Source: Zeus faber (lineage: Eukaryota > Chordata > Actinopteri > Zeiformes > Zeidae). Taken from it: a DNA stretch of 64,000 nt. Under the pieces are notes generated by a model. The model did not search any database, was not told the DNA's origin, and saw only the letters and a program-made list of their open reading frames with translations. Below, piece by piece: positions 34,846 through 46,343 of this stretch. The DNA lies in the NCBI GenBank assembly GCA_960531495.1, contig OY482847.1:25053775-25117774 (forward strand), in the 5' to 3' direction. The position numbers were made by a program, and so were the translations under genes. Position 1 is the stretch's first letter, and each line of letters opens with the position of its first letter.

Positions 34846-35303
34846 CACAGGCCGTCTTTCCATGTGCCATAGTTAGGGCAGTAGCCTGGAGCCTGGTGCG
34901 CTAGGGGGAATAAGTGTCGTTTTATTTTTTTCAGTGTGCATCACTTACATCCCATACTGTAGGTATTCCAATAATTTGAAATGGAAAAGATGGGCCCATA
35001 GAGAACATACTGTATATGGTGGGCGGAGGAGACTAGTGTTCGGCTTTATTTTAGAAATTCTCACAGGCTACAGGGCTTGCAGATTTTTATTCTAGTCCAT
35101 GCCTACAACACAACAGACCAAACATGCATATACTGTATAATCTATATTCATACCATAAGATAAATCAACCAAGTGAATAAGCAAAAGTAACAATAAACTT
35201 GTTACACAGCACGACAAGGATCATCATCATCATTACAAAACCTAGTCTGATAAATTACATTATTATACCGTTCAATATGGGATGTTTTTGAAGTATTGAT
35301 GAA
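34845..35303. other. Intergenic unique sequence
   Basis: AT-rich; nothing recognised. Confidence 0.4.
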
Positions 35304-36222
35304 ATTAGGGGTCCAGCCCGTAGTAATGTATAAATATTTTCCTACATCTAAACGTAACAAACTTTAATGAAAAGGCAGAAAGTGTTTGTAGTATTGGCAA
35401 ATTCTTCCATAATAATTACAGTATTATGACCAATTAACGTTAAAGTTCCATAAATCTGCATTACAACATAGACAAGTCATCTGTTAAACTGAATTTTCCG
35501 AATGTAGATTTATATCAGAAACATACAATAAAGTAGAAACTGCAATTTCAGCTAACTGTCAAAATAAGAAATGACTTTCAAATAATAATGATGCATGTTT
35601 AATAACCATTTCTGGTCGTACATGTATTTCGCAGAAATCCTGTTATGCAATTGTTGTTTCATATCAATTTAGAATTTTAGAACTGACCTATCTCATACAA
35701 CACTTATGTCACATTACAACTTAAAATCAATGGTTGACGACTGGTTGAAATGGAAATGATAGGATTTGTGGAATTACATAGACGTAGTTACTACATTATG
35801 TTTATAACTTCAGTAGATTTCGCTGCATTACACAAAAACCCAAAAATGTAACATGTGGCTTAAAAGAAAAAACTGGACCCCGTATACTGATCACGATAAT
35901 GTCACATTAGAGTTTAGGATCATTGATTGAGGTCTCGTTGAAATGGGAACTTTTCATACGTATTGTCGTCCAAGTTTGATCCACACTGATCTTTGTATCA
36001 GGAAATGTTAAGAAAACTTCAAAAAATTCAATATTCAAAATATTTCAAAATTCAATACATTGGTGTTACATTGAGAACACAGTCACTTCGTGACATCATG
36101 AACCAATACCATATAAATCCATGGTTTGTCTGAGTGGTCGAAAAAAATCAAAAAATGTTGTGCTTGATTCGCGGAGAACTGTAATATGACTAAACCGGAC
36201 CCCGTGTATTGCTGCCTTGTAT
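35304..36222 (-). repeat. Dispersed repeat copy, minus strand
   Basis: Read on the minus strand it begins ATACAAGGCAGCAATACACG then GGGTCC (36222-36197) and ends GGGCTGGACCCCTAATTTC (35320-35302). A second head-like GGGGTCC motif lies inside near 35880, suggesting a nested or duplicated copy. Head and tail are marked by inverted GGGGTCC/GGACCCC words. Confidence 0.55.
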
Positions 36223-37146
36223 AAAATGACCCATAATCACTGTGAAAAAATATATTCCTCCATATCTCAATGGTATTGTGTTCGACATATCAATCAAATA
36301 TCTAGCTTTTGTCAGAATGAACACCACTCATTTTGTGACCGTCTAACATCTTACTACTCTCCATCTACATTTTGTCATGGAGCTGAAATATCATCATAAA
36401 GCGCAACTATCATGGGTAGAAATGCAAAAACTCTGTCTTTGTACAACAGCCATCAGTTCCGAGGTGTTTCAAAACTTCAGATACACAGGGCGCACGGAGT
36501 CACCGCAGTGGGATTTTTATTTTCTTTTACGATCCAACTACCAGTGCCGAGAGGGAATCGAACCGGCCAAGTCAAAACACAGAACAACACTTCAGGGTCT
36601 GCTAATTATCCTCAATAAGTAATACAAATACATAGGATGGAATTGACAGCATAGAATCTGTGAAGAATCTCGACCAAAATGTGAACAGGATGAATACAAT
36701 TTCTAATAGAAGAGTTTGAACACTTTCTGTCCAGTACAGAGATCCCATCAGCGGCTCTCGGTTCGGGTGTCACGGCCTCTGTTTGGGACTCAGGGCTCTC
36801 GCCTTTTGTTCCAGATCGGGGTCTCAGTTCAGCCTGTGAGTCACTGAAGTTATTCACTGAACAAATGACTCCTTTTCTGGAGGGACTCCCGACTCTTAAG
36901 TCATTTAATATACAGGTGTATTTAAAATAGTATTTAATGTATTCATAATCGTTTCCTTGCCTCGTTGTCTTCTTCGACTGCAACTAAGTGAAGAGCGTTT
37001 GAATGGTTCCTTTTCAAATTCTCATTAAGCTTTTCTCACTAAAAAAGAGCTCCCTCCCTCTAAACAGTATTTGTTTACTCGCCATGCTTGCATTAAGTGA
37101 GGTGGTGAAGGGCCTCACAAAATTAATTAAATTAAAGAAGGCTGAG
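36223..37146. other. Intergenic unique sequence
   Basis: No convincing exon or element. Open frames at 36377-36622 and 36612-36983 (minus) have no recognised motif. Confidence 0.4.
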
Positions 37147-37602
37147 TAGGGGTGTGCCTGATTAGTCGACTAGTCAATTAAACGTTGTTACGCTGCCAGT
37201 CGGCACCAGATGTACTAGTAGGTTAAACTTATACTCATAAGGCCCTATTATTATACCTCCACCTCGATATCGCCGCTTCCTGGGGCTGTGGACTCAGTTA
37301 CTCTCTGCGCTGGAGCATCCATCAGGGGGGTGAGAGGGAGCTTGAGCTTGTGCGATATACCCAAAAGATGGTGAACTATGCCTGGGCAGCGGCATTAATA
37401 TAAGATTTGGATATTGAAGAATGTGATTAATTGGTTTCAAATGTTTTTTATAATATACACAATATTTTTATAATTATTATAATATTATATGTATTATATA
37501 TTATAAATATTATATAATTATTATATAATTTGATATATATAAATAATATTTGTATCATAAATTCAATAGTTTTTCGGACTTTTAGACTAGTCGGACGTTT
37601 AA
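37147..37602. mobile_element. Possible hAT-like element with AT-rich core
   Basis: The left end TAGGGGTGTGCCTGATTAGT is followed by CGACTAGTC, and an inverted-type GACTAGTCGGACG phrase occurs at 37585-37597. Between them is a very AT-rich stretch (37437-37560). This resembles fish and frog hAT-like repeats, but the right terminus is not clean. Confidence 0.35.
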
Positions 37603-39062
37603 GTTTAAACCTCGGTTTAAACGTCAGGGAAGTCGTGAGGAATAACCCTCATTTTATTTGACTTGGATCATCTCACATCTACAGGAAACAAGAGTAAACG
37701 TCACCATGCACAACAACTGTTGCCTCACATTGGTGACCGCGCAATTGCCAACTCTGCAGTTTCCAAATCCACAGCCAAATACTCTGTGTCACTTTAGTAG
37801 AGAGTTCTGAGAAAGAGAGTCCACCATATATCAAGCTCACAGAATAGATGATACTTAGTCGTGTTTTCTCCCCTTTCAGTGTCAATATGATCAACGACAA
37901 TATTGATGATAATAACAAAACACTTACACTTCCTGGCGGTTAAAGTGCCCCCTGGTGGTCGACCATCAGTGGGCGGTGTCTACACATGAGTATATTTTTA
38001 TAAAGATTAGATAAAACACACAATGGCTTCTGAAATGGGCTTGCTATGTTATCTAAGCATGAAAGGTGGTGTACGGGTAGATATTTATCATTCGATAAAA
38101 CAACGCCCCGGATCGACCGAAACGATGACCATGTCGTAAATTCAGCAAAACATCTACAAAAAAAATCCATCCTAACTTTTATTAAAGATAGGGTCCTTTA
38201 GCTGTATTCAGCAATAACATTTTCATCTTTTACTTTAGGTAAAACATGTACATTTCTTTGTTCTTGGCATTTCCTTAAACAGTTGATCAAGGAATATAAT
38301 ATATACATTTGCCATCCATAATGAATCCTCTAGCTCGCTGCATCCTGGAAGTAAGTGTAGATTTCTTGTGGGATGCCTAAAGCACTATGGAGGAAACTAT
38401 TACAAAGTAATTTCCTCCAAAGGCTCTCCTGCCTTTAGAACAACGTACATGTCTTCAGAATATATAGAATTTGTTGGAAAAAGCAGGAATGTGTAGCAGG
38501 AGGGTTATCAGCCTCACCATGGCCATAAATGGCCAAATAACAGAGGAGTTAAATTGAGCAAGGAAGCGTCTCTATTTATCAGCTTTAAATTAAGTTCCGC
38601 CTCAAATCACCCAGATCAATTTTGGTGGGGTTCACTTACCTAATGTCCCAATTTTACACAATTAACACAAATGTGTAATTAGGGATCATTTGAATACCAG
38701 TAAGGCGATAAAACCATTTGGATGCAGCAGCCGCAGCAGCTGTCCAATGGCACTGACGTGCCGAAGTCACAGCAGATGATGATAGAGATGGAGTGAGAGT
38801 CCCTAAACCTGGTGATGTGAAGATCGCCCTTCGTCCACTCTCCCCCACTCCTTGAATGGCACTTCCACATTTTCCACTTACACCACTAATTGAGTGTCAA
38901 TCTGAAACAAGGGGTAGAGCTGAAATGTCAGATTGGAGCAGGGGAGGGTTCAGGCACTGTCTATAAAGTGTAAACTATTGCAATACACCGGACTAGAATC
39001 TGACATACGGACTGTAGGGAAAAATATGATATATATTGCATGTACATTTTGTTTATTTTGGT
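37603..39062. other. Intergenic unique sequence
   Basis: No supported gene. Short open frames on the minus strand lack splice context. Confidence 0.4.
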
Positions 39063-39077
39063 GCTGATGATGATGAC

Positions 39078-39139
<62 letters not shown>

Positions 39140-39156
39140 GTCATCATCATCATCAA
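39063..39156. repeat. Hairpin-forming ATT/AAT array with GATGATGAC arms
   Basis: GATGATGATGACT leads into (ATT)n, which flips to (AAT)n and closes with AGTCATCATCATC. The whole is a near-perfect inverted repeat of about 45 bp per arm. Confidence 0.9.
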
Positions 39157-40233
39157 AATAATAATCATATTATTGTTATTTTCTTGTTCTTGTTCTTCTA
39201 TTATTATTAATAATAGTTAATAATTAACATTAGCATTTTATTTACATGAATTAACCTGTCTCACACCTTAGATCCAGGCCACACCACAGTCCTATACAGA
39301 TCGAATAAACCCAACATCTTACAGATTAAATCTAATTACACCTGGTGCCTTCGTGGTGATTACGTGATTCAATGTGAGATAATAAGCTTTTTGTTGTGAC
39401 GCAGCAGCAATCACCGGAAACAAAGGCGGGACGACAGAGGAGGAATGACAAAGATCCCGACGAGAGAAGAGAACAATTACAATCAAACACTGAGCGTGCA
39501 GCATTTGCTCACTGACAGATACCTCCCGAAACGTCTTGTCTGGTCCTGGAAGTTAATATCTGAGTGGCAGAAGTTGAGCTACAGTTCTCTCTGTAAAAAA
39601 CGCCCCAGAAGAGCGGAAAGAGGTTTCTTTCCAACACCTGAACAAATTAGACGTGGTTAAATATTACAGCCTCAGTTGGCAGATGCTTACAAAATGTACT
39701 TTGTTGTAATAATGTTGGTTTTATACCTCACGCCAACTCAAAGTCCAGCAGTTAGATTGTGCGGAGGACGTTTCCTCTCCTGCACAACACGTGGGGGCGG
39801 CGTAATATGTGTGTAATGGTGAAAAAAAAGAAAGAAAATTTGATAAACGGGGGAAAAAAAGAATTAAGATACCGAAAGGATATTTTTTATGTGTCAAGAA
39901 GTACATTTCTACCCATTTGTGCTTTTTGTGTGTGTTTTTTTTGGTATTTCTTATTTACTTTTATGTCAATAAGATGTATTATTAATATGCTCTAAGTTAT
40001 AAAAATAATATATTGAAACTTTAACATTACTTAAGCTGTACTCAGGAGTGGTCACGGGCCCCATGTGCTACTTTTTTGTAGGCCCTACCAACCGACCCCA
40101 ATGTAGCAACAAGGGTTGACCAAAGTGCTGTAAAACGGATAAACAAATAGAAAAGCAGAATAAAAGACAACAAAGACATGGCAGACATCAAGGTAAGAAA
40201 CACAATAACACACCATAAAACAAAGCAACATAG
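39157..40233. other. Intergenic unique sequence
   Basis: AT-rich; no gene or element recognised. Confidence 0.4.
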
Positions 40234-40548
40234 ACCCAAGTCAAGCAACCAGTAGGCCAATATTATGATCCCAGTAAAGCAACCAGTATGGTAATATGGC
40301 CCTAGTCAACCAACCAGTAGTGTAATATAATCCTAGTCAACACACCAGTAGGCTCACATGACCCTAATCAACCAACCTATGGACCAATATGACCCTCGTC
40401 AACGAACCAGTCGGCCAAAATAAACCCAGTCAACCAGCCAATAGTGTAATGTGATCCAAGTCAACACAGCAACATGTCTACAGGACCCCACTCAACAAAT
40501 AGGTTGACTGGGGTCAGTAGGCTTTTATGACCCCAGTCAACAAACAAT
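40234..40548. repeat. 31-bp minisatellite, about nine units
   Basis: Units share the core CCTAGTCAACCAACCAGTAG followed by a variable GTGTAATAT-type end. Seven or eight units are close to 31 bp. Near the right end part of a unit is inverted, giving GTTGACTGGGGTC (40503-40515) opposite GACCCCAGTCAAC (40529-40541). Confidence 0.85.
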
Positions 40549-42400
40549 ATAACACTATTTACACTATTCACAGCACCCTATGCACATCATAACTAAACAA
40601 AGAAATATGGTAAATAAAGAAAATTGTGCTTATCTTTTGGGAGCCCACATTCTGCTCGAAACTTGACAGCTTGCGACCACCCTTCTCAATGATTTGATCC
40701 AATGTTCACACTGTGAATCAAATTGTTTTTTCAGCTTTGACTAAATTGTCAGCGTGCATAAACTAAACAAACACTGCTTCTCTGTGACTCTCCGTACTCT
40801 TATGTTCTGTCTGAAATGCTCCCACACAGCCTGCCGGCCTGCCCTGTTGCATTAGAGGACCAATCAACCACCAACAAACAATTACGGATGCAATGGGCAG
40901 GTCTTCAAGCAAATCCACACATTTTATTTTGAAAGTCCAGCGTGCAGTTGTTGTTTTTTACCCGAGTGGACATTTTTTTTTTTTTCGGATAAAGATTTCA
41001 TTGTGTGTTCAAGTTTAGATTTTTTAGATTAATTATTCTTATCGCTATTTTTATGAATAATATTTATTTTTGAGGAGGACAATTTGGGGGCCCCTATGAG
41101 CCTGTGCATTCATTTGCCAGTGGTTGTACTTTACTGGTTATTTTTATTTTTGGGGCTTGTTGTATATTGCCAAAAATGTTTTATCTATTCATTGTTTTAT
41201 GTTTATTTTAAGAGCTGTTTATTTTTCAGTTTATTTTTTATTGTTTTATGTCTTTTTTCTGTATTGTCTGTCTGTCCGTCTGTCCTTTGTTCTTTTCCTC
41301 TTTTTTTCTCTTCAGGTGCATTTGCTGCCTATAGAAAGAGTAGACCCAGTAAGCACATTGAACTCCTTTTTGTGGGGCACTAAAGTCTTCCTCTTCAATT
41401 TCTGAATAGAATTGATGTCTGAGTCCTACAACACGGGGAAAAAAAAAAATGCTGGGTTTGATTTTAAATGTTGATGTGCAACAAGAAAACAAAAATCCAC
41501 CTTTACATGACTCCAATAAAAGCAATTCATGTAGTTCATGGAGCATCCACAATCGGTCTAGTGGTTTTTCCTCTTTTCTTGTGAAGAAGGTGATCTGGCC
41601 AGTCATATTTTTGCTCTTTGTTATGTTGTTTCTGTTACTGGGGTTGATTTTGATCAGTTTGAGGGAATAAAGTCGCTTCAGCGACGAAAGGTTTGGGAGA
41701 TTCGTCTCTGTAGGAGGGACTGACTAAAATACCTATTCACTTTCCTCTTCTTTCTCTTTCATTTGATTCAGGCGGTTTAACAAGTCAGAAGAGTTTATTT
41801 AGTTCTGAGTTGTGAATGGAATTCTCACAATATTAATTTCATATTGTCAAAATTATTGATTAGGGAAGAATGCAAAGTGTAAACATTGAAAACCATGTGT
41901 TTGATACGAACAAATCGTCCACTTTGAGCTATATTCGCTTAATATTCTTTATATTTTCCATAAATCTTGTTTTTATTTTGAGGCGCCCAACCTGGAACCT
42001 GACTTAATTTGCCCCGATCACTCCATTAAATATTCACTGTACTTCGGCAGCATTCTAGAACTTCATGGGAGGATGATGTTTTTCTGGGGGAGTGGGTTGG
42101 GAATAAGTTTAGACACAGTGTGCATTCATGCACACTCCTCAATTATCTGGAGCTTTTTTTGTCAAGATCTAAGCTTCTTTTTGTGAAACGAGGGAGAATA
42201 TAAAAGTAAAGACATCCTCATCAGACTGCCAGCAGCGTATCATTAGCGGCCCTCAGCGAAAAAAAGTTCCATTAATATCACTTTGGAGATAACTAGGTGT
42301 GGGCCACATGTCAGGGAATAGACTCTGAGTGATGTGGGCTTTTGGGGGACTTCAGAGAGTCGCGCACGGCCAATTAGCTGTATAATGATTGCAGAATGCA
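40549..42400. other. Intergenic; candidate microexon and tail-anchored ORF
   Basis: T-rich sequence with a strong pyrimidine tract ending TTTTTCTCTTCAG at 41315. A 33-bp stop-free segment (41316-41348) then ends at a GTAAGC donor-like site. An open frame at 41449-41670 ends in a hydrophobic stretch before SLRE and TAA. Neither is secure enough to call as a gene. Confidence 0.3.
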
Positions 42401-42515
42401 GAATGATTTGACCGCAATATATATATATATATGTTTACGTATATGCACACTGTATATATGTATATATTGTGTATATGCTGTGTATATATATATATATATT
42501 GCGGTCAAATCATTC
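42401..42515. repeat. TA-centred inverted repeat (MITE-like)
   Basis: GAATGATTTGACCGCAATAT at the left end is the exact reverse complement of ATATTGCGGTCAAATCATTC at the right end, and the (AT)n extends the arms to about 30 bp. The centre is a TA/TG-rich loop. The repeat is flanked by a partial direct copy of GCAGAAT. Confidence 0.85.
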
Positions 42516-42886
42516 TACATCCTGAACTTGTACCTTAAGCATCCTCTCCACGGCACTCCCCTCTCCTCCTCACTCACATACACTCAGCGTTGCCATGGAA
42601 ACAGGCAGCCCGCTGCTCCTCACTAAAATAAAATAATAAAAAAAAACAAAAGTGCTGCAGCCCTTCAACGGCAGACAAAGCCCGGCCTTGCAACAATGTG
42701 CCCAAAATGCGGCATTGTCTAAAAAAACAAACAAACAATTAAACGTGGCTGTGTTTGGGTCAGAGTGCGATATCAATTTGTGTATTTTCTCCACAACAAA
42801 GTGACAAACATCACTGTCACGAAATGGCATTTCCTATAAAAGTAATTTATTGAAAAGTAACGTATTTCTCAGATGAAACCTTCAAG
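42516..42886. other. Intergenic unique sequence
   Basis: Nothing recognised. Confidence 0.4.
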
Positions 42887-43009
42887 AACTGGGAACCAGG
42901 AACTAGGACCTCGGAATGAAGTAGGAACTAGGAATAACCAAACAACTTGGCACTATAGGAACTAGGACCTACTGTGTAGGAACTAGGAATTAGGACCTAG
43001 GAACCAGGC
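42887..43009 (+). repeat. GGAACTAGGACC-type degenerate tandem repeat (left block)
   Basis: Words such as GGAACTAGGACCT, GGAACTAGGAAT and GGACCTAGGAACC recur. A matching block lies at 44326-44470 in the same orientation, bracketing the 22-bp minisatellite. Confidence 0.75.
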
Positions 43010-43222
43010 GTTTTCGCACTGCGGGAACTTTTTCCAAGTACAATGAACTTTTGGAAGAGCCGTCCATTTTTTTTGTGTCCACACTGCAGGAACTAGGAAC
43101 GATCGTGGTTCTTAGAACGTTGTTTTGAGGGACGTGTTTAGCTCCTACTCCAGGGCAGGGATTCACTGGCATAAGAGGAACCTTCAGTGATGCAAGTGCA
43201 CAGTGATTGGTCCAGATGTAAG

Positions 43223-43523
43223 TCCACCGCCCCTGCCCGGCCCCTCCACCGCCCCTGCCCGGCCCCTCTACTGCCCCTCCACCGCCCCTGCCCGGCCCCT
43301 CTACTGCCCCTCCACCGCCCCTCCCCGGCCCCTCTACTGCCCCACCACGGCCCCTCTACTGCCCCTCCCCGGCCCCTCTACTGCCCCTCCCCGGCCCCTC
43401 TACTGCCCCTCCCCGGCCCCTCTACTGCCCCTCCCCGGCCCCTCCACAGCCTCTCCCCGGCCCCTCCACTGCCCCTCCCCGGCCCCTCTACTGCCCCTCC
43501 GCGGCCCCTCCCCCCCCCCCCCC
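43223..43523. repeat. 22-bp C-rich minisatellite, strong strand asymmetry
   Basis: The 3' half has a regular 22-bp unit with CCCCTCCCCGGCCCCTCTAC; starts at 43381, 43403 and 43425 show the period. The 5' half has longer variants with CCACCGCCCCTGCCCGGCC. The minus strand has repeated G4-runs. Because 22 is not a multiple of three, all frames give the same Pro/Leu/Ala-rich peptide pattern. Confidence 0.95.
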
Positions 43524-44325
43524 ACCCCTCGGACGGAGGATCGCATCGCTCTGGGTGCGGACCAACCGAGGTACACTCGGCATAATAAAAAAAAAAACCA
43601 ATATAAATAAAACACAATAAAAAAAACTGTATTTTAATTTGTGAATTAGGGCCCAGGGTCAGGGAATGAGCGAGGGGAGGCGGACGAAGGCAAAACAGCA
43701 CCGTTTGGCGTGTGTCTATTGTAGATCGGACAAAAAGGTGGCCTGTGGGCCAAAGGCTAAATCATATGCTCGCTGGCAAACAGGGGGAGAGTCCGCGCGT
43801 CTGCGCTTATGCCCGCTGCCGCCTTAACGTGGCCGGTCTGCTGCGCTAAGACTCCATGTTGCTGTGTCTGCTCCCGTGTCTCAAACCCACGCACCTTCAA
43901 CAGAACCTAAATTACTTCCTGGTCCGGGATCGGACGAATCAGTGGAGCCCCTCCGCTTGTCTACAGTGGCGACTTAATTCTTTTTTCCGACGTTTATTGA
44001 ATGAAACAAAAAAAAAAAAGATGTGATCTCGTGCCTCACACAAAATTTTAAATGACACTTTGTAGAGCTAATATGAGTGAAAAGAAACTGGATCGCTTAT
44101 TTCTTAACTCAAATTTATTCAGAAACAGATTTCAGTCGACTAATGTGGGGAAATTAGTTTAGGGTTATAGAGTAATACAACACAGAACTTGTGCTGAAAC
44201 TCCATTAGCTGAGGTCACTTCAGCGTTCCGACTGGACGTGTGAAGCATCCAACCAGAAAATAAAGCTATTCCGTCCGCGGGTAAAATGCCGAGTACCGAG
44301 ACTTGTTTGGTCTGAAAACGTCTTA
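43524..44325. other. Sequence between the two GGAACTAGG blocks
   Basis: GC-rich to 43960, then AT-rich. It may be the interior of a non-autonomous DNA transposon with GGAACTAGG subterminal repeats, but no terminal inverted repeat was found. Confidence 0.3.
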
Positions 44326-44470
44326 TAGGAACTAGGTACTAGGACCTAAGAACTAGGAACTAACAACTATATGAAGTAGGACCTAGGAAGGAACCGGGAT
44401 GGAACTAGGCACTAGGAACTATGACCCAGGAACTAGGAAAGGAACAAGGAAAGAACTAGGAAGAAGACTA
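44326..44470 (+). repeat. GGAACTAGG-type degenerate tandem repeat (right block)
   Basis: GGAACTAGGTACTAGGACCT, GGAACTAACAACT and GGAACTAGGCACTAGGAACT words match the block at 42887-43009. Confidence 0.75.
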
Positions 44471-44892
<422 letters not shown>

Positions 44893-45533
44893 TTGTCAGT
44901 ATAATAAGAATACAGATAACACATTCATAAGAATAAATTAGCTGCTAAACCCCGTGCCTCCTTATTTACTATATTTTCTTCATGAAAATATTCCGTCATT
45001 CTCCAAGGTCTGTATATAAAATAGCCTATCATCAGCATATTCAGACGAAGAACACAGAAAGCATTTCAGTGCAACAAATACATACAATTTGGTTAATCCT
45101 ACAATTAGCCGACGCTGTGTCAAGTGTTTACATCTCTGAGGCGGTGGTAATTAAAAATCCAACCCAGGGTTTAATCGCTGGGATCAATTAATCTTGTCGC
45201 TAATGTTTTTCCGCTCGTTTTGTTAATGGAGGCTGTTATACTATAGTTGCACGCACCAGGTTTCCCTGCTCCAACCTGAAAAAGCCACTCGGCTTGTGTT
45301 GAAAAGGAAAACATTTGCATCAGTCTTTTACAAAAACCAAAGCATCATTCTTATTTTATTTATTTCTTGTGAGAACAATATGTTGGCGAGAAATCGTGAG
45401 CATTATTCTTTTTGTGAGAATTACTTTCTTCTATTGAATACTTCCTTCAGTCATCCATCAAACCAAATGTATTACTTGTATTACGTGTATTACTGTAGTA
45501 CTTAGAGAGATTTCATGATGATGTGGATATACG
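44893..45533. other. Intergenic unique sequence
   Basis: No gene supported. Confidence 0.4.
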
Positions 45534-46343
45534 CAGCGTTGGAGTAGTGAACTACATGTAATTAAAGTAGTTTAATAGTTGAATTACATTTCACAGTAGC
45601 CTGCTGGGAGTTCAACTACATTGATATTTGCATAGTGATTCAAGTAGTTCAAATACTTTTTTTTTTCTCCATTCTTATATGTAGTTGAAAGTTGAAAGTA
45701 CAAACAACTTTGGGCCATAAAAGGAAAGGAATGATTTTTGATTTTTATTTGACCGTTCGCCACTGTAATTGAACCCCGTTTGACCAGCCCCCACCCTTTT
45801 TCTTTCATGCTGACCGCTGTGAAGGAAGGCCCAGGCAACGCATTCATCAGGCAGCCACCAGTGTTGCCAGATTGGACGACTACTTTTGATCACATTGGGC
45901 TGGGGAAAAAAATAGCACCTAGCGGGTCGGGCTGGGAAAAAAATAGCATTTGGCAATTACAAAACAAATAAAAAAACCGTATGTTTTTATTTTAGATGGC
46001 TTAGATTCCTAATTTAATGGAACAAACAAACAAAAAAAGCCCTGCGCGTCTTCTTATTCATGTATAGGTTTATATATGACCTGTGAATAAGTGGGCACTT
46101 TTTGCAATAACCCAATTGAGTGGCATTTTTTTTGCTGGCATGTGACTTATTTCTATCATATCTTGTTATAATTTCATATCACATGTACATTGTCAAGTAG
46201 TTTAAACTACCTTTTCTAAGTATTTTTAGTTAACCTAACTAGATTTCTACCTAGCAGAGCTTTGCTGCTGTTCAACTTCTTCCAGTGGTAAAGTTATTGG
46301 TCATTTTCAAAGCTGTGCTTTCAAAGTAGCTTCCCCAACACTG
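45534..46343. mobile_element. hAT-type MITE, 810 bp
   Basis: The left terminus CAGCGTTGGAGTAG and the right terminus, read inverted, CAGTGTTGGGGAAG agree at 11 of 14 positions and match the CAGTGTTGGGGA consensus common in fish hAT elements. The flanks GATATACG (45526-45533) and TATATAAG (46344-46351) match at 6 of 8 bases, fitting the 8-bp hAT target duplication. The interior has AGTAGTTTAA and AAGTAGTTCAAA words and two GCTGGGGAAAAAAATAGCA-type units, but no transposase. Confidence 0.8.

Noticed and set aside
43187..43610. Proline-rich plus-strand and glycine/arginine-rich minus-strand ORFs
   Set aside because: A 22-bp repeat gives the same peptide pattern in all frames; there are no splice or start signals.
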